From NCBI GenBank assembly GCA_014238905.1, contig JABAAE010000003.1:404716-468715 (forward strand): a stretch of DNA of 64,000 bases, in the 5' to 3' direction. The notes beneath the pieces were generated by a model. It searched no databases. It had not been told where the DNA came from and worked only from the letters and a program-made list of their open reading frames with translations. This DNA is from Planctomycetota bacterium (GTDB lineage Bacteria; Planctomycetota; Planctomycetia; Pirellulales; Pirellulaceae). The position numbers and the translations under genes are program-made. Below, piece by piece: positions 62,801-64,000 of this stretch. Each line of letters begins with the position of its first letter. Position 1 is the stretch's first letter.

Positions 62801-62877
62801 ATTCGCATGGAGTGCGTGAACCAGTTTACGTGTTCCGTCCGGCTTCGATGGCAAATTGTCATTTGAGTTATCTTCAT
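59809..62877 (-). CDS. PVC-type CxxCH heme-binding protein with membrane-bound-dehydrogenase-like propeller
   Basis: About 1020 residues. The start is uncertain (62937, 62877 or 62808); the residues before the hydrophobic MRIALAAFSAVSVASIAVAQ vary accordingly, and the last gives the cleanest signal peptide. A six-bladed propeller follows (GYEANLFADETDGVANPVCM, LLILTDTNGDGRADETIVFA, RPVDIRIGPDGAIYIADWF), then HEAT-like helical repeats (about 440-860), then a cytochrome-type heme site LANCTACHRVQQVAP. These giant periplasmic proteins are planctomycete-specific and are thought to act in oxidation of sugars. The DUF1501 gene lies upstream on the same strand. Confidence 0.9.
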   Translation of the reverse strand: MKITQMTICHRSRTEHVNWFTHSMRIALAAFSAVSVASIAVAQNPLSVSKPEADNSVEAELKSFALADGYEANLFADETDGVANPVCMSWDPAGRLWVLVTAVYPQLNPVDKPDDKLLILTDTNGDGRADETIVFADGLNMPTGFALGNGGAYIGQGNDLIHLEDTDGDDKADQRRVLLTGFGTGDTHQNINSFTWSPGGELLFCQGLHAFSRVETPWGIRRLDEHGSWRLRPRRLQLDGFRRSGGDGNPWGIAFGNWGEPFVKGNGQGVFELLPGMVSTERIASFWGREMTIGQTRIKSMIIEFAESPHLPDDIQGEMLIAGYFARDVNRFGWEPVGAGHRLTPKPNLMVSSHSAFRPVDIRIGPDGAIYIADWFNPIIGHYQASFRHPDRDKTHGRIWRITANKRPLAKAPDLSKMTTAELCEQLKSDWRYNRYQAKRRLANLPKHEIIPVITKWVDALDKNGTNIEHHLYEAIGVFESHEVINQPLLERLLKAKDYRARAYATRVAGRWHDRLESPLDLLNQSVVDENPRVRLEAIVACSDIHSAQSMAIAAKATDQPMDRFTTHALTQTVHALAPYWQPALSQGQLDFDDPSGLIYVLRAYGGKDVAGQVRSLILSDAITATGRRQLLALLARVGNANDVQNVFSHAMRDPKLLELLPAIAQGRRLIPSGSVHDNLAILLTHESATVRAAAARLAGLWNQRQLIPLLVPMLKVDDDLILAATIRSFGELSPDLAVKELQPFIAKKQTQPVVLAALEAVGQQDINTAALAGLKLLTELDDAESFGPVLSTIMNRRGGAQAMARVLKQADVSVDDAKLISRWLSAAGQDNAELVNALKARMGIRPGQAVPYDVSLVRSLAEEVRQSGDSAAGKKVILSSLANCTACHRVQQVAPPEGAFPKGPDLTAVAAGLQLELIIESVIWPKRQIKEGYEMTTILTDDGLTFSGYLTSEKNGIVGLRDLATGKIREIPSETIEERITKGTAMPSGFTNSLTRKELRDLISYLASLKPGKNKSELERK

Positions 62878-62956
62878 TGAGTTGATTAGTTGTACTGAGT
62901 TTCCTGTGTCCTGCTTGGATTCGAGACTGCCGGGCATCGCGACAAGAGCGTTGAGT

Positions 62957-64000
62957 TTAGAGTTTGGGCGTGTTCAGAATCGCTCTAATCACCCTTGCTC
63001 CTTCGACACCCGTGAGTTTGACGTCGAGTCCATTGATGCTGTAGGAAAGCTGGTCATGGTTCACTCCAAGTTGATGCAGAATGGTTGCATGCAGGTCATG
63101 GATCGTGACTTTGTTTACCGTTGCTTTCAGCCCGAGTTCATCGGTTTCGCCATAACTGACGCCACCCCGGACACCGCCGCCAGCAAACCAGGTTGTGAAC
63201 GCATTGGGGTTGTGGTCGCGTCCAGGTTTAGACTCGATCTGAGCAATGGGCAATCGGCCGAACTCGCCGCCGCACACGACGAGCGTCTCGGCGAGCATTC
63301 CGCGCTGCTTGAGATCGGCCAACAACGCGGCAATAGGCTGGTCAACCTCGTCCGCAAAGCCACGATGATTTCCTTCGATATCCATGTGTCCATCCCAGCT
63401 CTTCTGATTCTCCGTGCCGCCACTGTAAAGCTGGACGAAGCGAACACCGCTTTCCACCAAACGTCTGGCGGTGAGGCACTGCCGCCCGAAATGAGCACAA
63501 CGCTTATCGTCGAGACCGTACATGCTGTGCGTCGACGGCGACTCGCGTTTTAGATCGAAGACTTCAGGAGCCGCTGTCTGCATTCGATATGCGAGTTGAA
63601 AGCTTCGGATGCGTGCTTCGAGCGCGGCGTTGGTGTCGCGGGTCTTTTGATGCTCCCGGTTAAGCGTATTGATGAAGTCGAGTTGCCGGCGCTGTTGCCG
63701 ACCAGAGATGTTTTTGCTGCGAGTCAGATCGTTGATAGGCTGACCACTATTATTGAGCGCTGTTCCCTGAAACGAGCCGGGGAGAAATCCGGCGCCCCAG
63801 TTTTGAGCCTGCCCTTTTGGAAGACCTCTACCCTGGGGGTCAGTCATCACGACAAAAGACGGCAGATTCTTGTTCTCGCTGCCCAGTCCGTAGGTGACCC
63901 ACGATCCGACACACGGATACCCCATACGGCTGACTCCGGTATTCAACGTAAACAGAGCAGGCGAATGATTGTTGGACTTGCCGTGGCAGGAATGCACGAA
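62957..64000 (-). CDS. DUF1501 protein, N-terminus beyond window
   Basis: The frame is open to the last base of the window, so the first part of the gene is missing; 347 residues are visible. Blocks MHSCHGKSNNHSPALF, LVESGVRFVQLYSGGTENQ, SWDGHMDIEGNH, VVCGGEFGRLP and GRDHNPNAFTTWFAGGGVRG match DUF1501, related to the alkaline-phosphatase/sulfatase fold with a metal site (Asp/His). DUF1501 genes are usually paired with CxxCH heme proteins, as here. The likely role is in periplasmic breakdown of sulfated or phosphorylated compounds, unproven. Confidence 0.9.
   Translation of the reverse strand, partial: FVHSCHGKSNNHSPALFTLNTGVSRMGYPCVGSWVTYGLGSENKNLPSFVVMTDPQGRGLPKGQAQNWGAGFLPGSFQGTALNNSGQPINDLTRSKNISGRQQRRQLDFINTLNREHQKTRDTNAALEARIRSFQLAYRMQTAAPEVFDLKRESPSTHSMYGLDDKRCAHFGRQCLTARRLVESGVRFVQLYSGGTENQKSWDGHMDIEGNHRGFADEVDQPIAALLADLKQRGMLAETLVVCGGEFGRLPIAQIESKPGRDHNPNAFTTWFAGGGVRGGVSYGETDELGLKATVNKVTIHDLHATILHQLGVNHDQLSYSINGLDVKLTGVEGARVIRAILNTPKL

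Overview
The window looks like chromosomal DNA of a planctomycete, probably in the Pirellulales/Rhodopirellula neighbourhood. Markers are two DUF1559 pseudopilin-like proteins with the H-X9-DG motif, ECF-sigma/Ser-Thr-kinase and sigma/anti-sigma pairs, a sulfatase, a neutral-ceramidase-like protein, twin-arginine Gfo/Idh and xylose-isomerase-like proteins, a PVC-type CxxCH heme protein with DUF1501 next to it, and the small acidic protein with the [20 protein letters not shown] block. Most genes lack strong Shine-Dalgarno sequences, and intergenic gaps are long. I saw no rRNA, IS element, prophage or CRISPR array. One tRNA-Ser(UGA) is present.

Layout. 0-6 kb: unknown exported proteins, a TolB-like propeller protein, a membrane protein with two L7/L12-C-terminal-like helical repeats, an FkbM methyltransferase and serC. 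6-13 kb (minus): TPR lipoprotein, conserved acidic protein, anti-sigma/ECF-sigma pair, FHA protein, then gcvT-gcvH-octanoyltransferase without gcvP. 13-24 kb: an accessory region rich in His-rich exported proteins. 24-33 kb: tRNA and tandem repeats, NYN protein, exported sugar-phosphate isomerase-like protein, secreted cold-shock-domain protein, sulfatase, ceramidase-like protein, oxidoreductase, ScpB. 33-38 kb: ECF sigma, membrane Ser/Thr kinase, and a secreted gluzincin with a lectin-like domain.

38-55 kb is a large type IV pilus/type II secretion-like locus arranged divergently. The minus arm holds the major pseudopilin, a receiver, a histidine kinase, a STAS protein, PilB/GspE, PilC/GspF, PilM, PilN, PilO and a PilP/GspC-like protein. 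The plus arm holds an HD-GYP phosphodiesterase and four overlapping minor pseudopilin genes, two of which carry large extra domains. No secretin or prepilin peptidase lies in the window. 55-64 kb: metallophosphoesterase, PAS-GAF-receiver protein, RsgA, a broken DUF1592-type cytochrome gene, the CxxCH heme protein and a DUF1501 protein cut by the window end.

The best candidate for an undescribed system is 13.2-23.8 kb. Two small His/Cys-rich exported proteins flank a DUF1559 protein carrying a His/Asp repeat insert. Downstream is an overlapping operon: DUF58, a transglutaminase-like membrane protein with the catalytic Cys replaced by Ser, a MoxR ATPase, a His-rich lipoprotein and an ArsP-type permease with a His-rich loop. 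A divergent DUF1559/lipoprotein pair also contains an HxH segment. The shared theme suggests envelope metal handling; this is inference from residues and gene order, not from homology searches.
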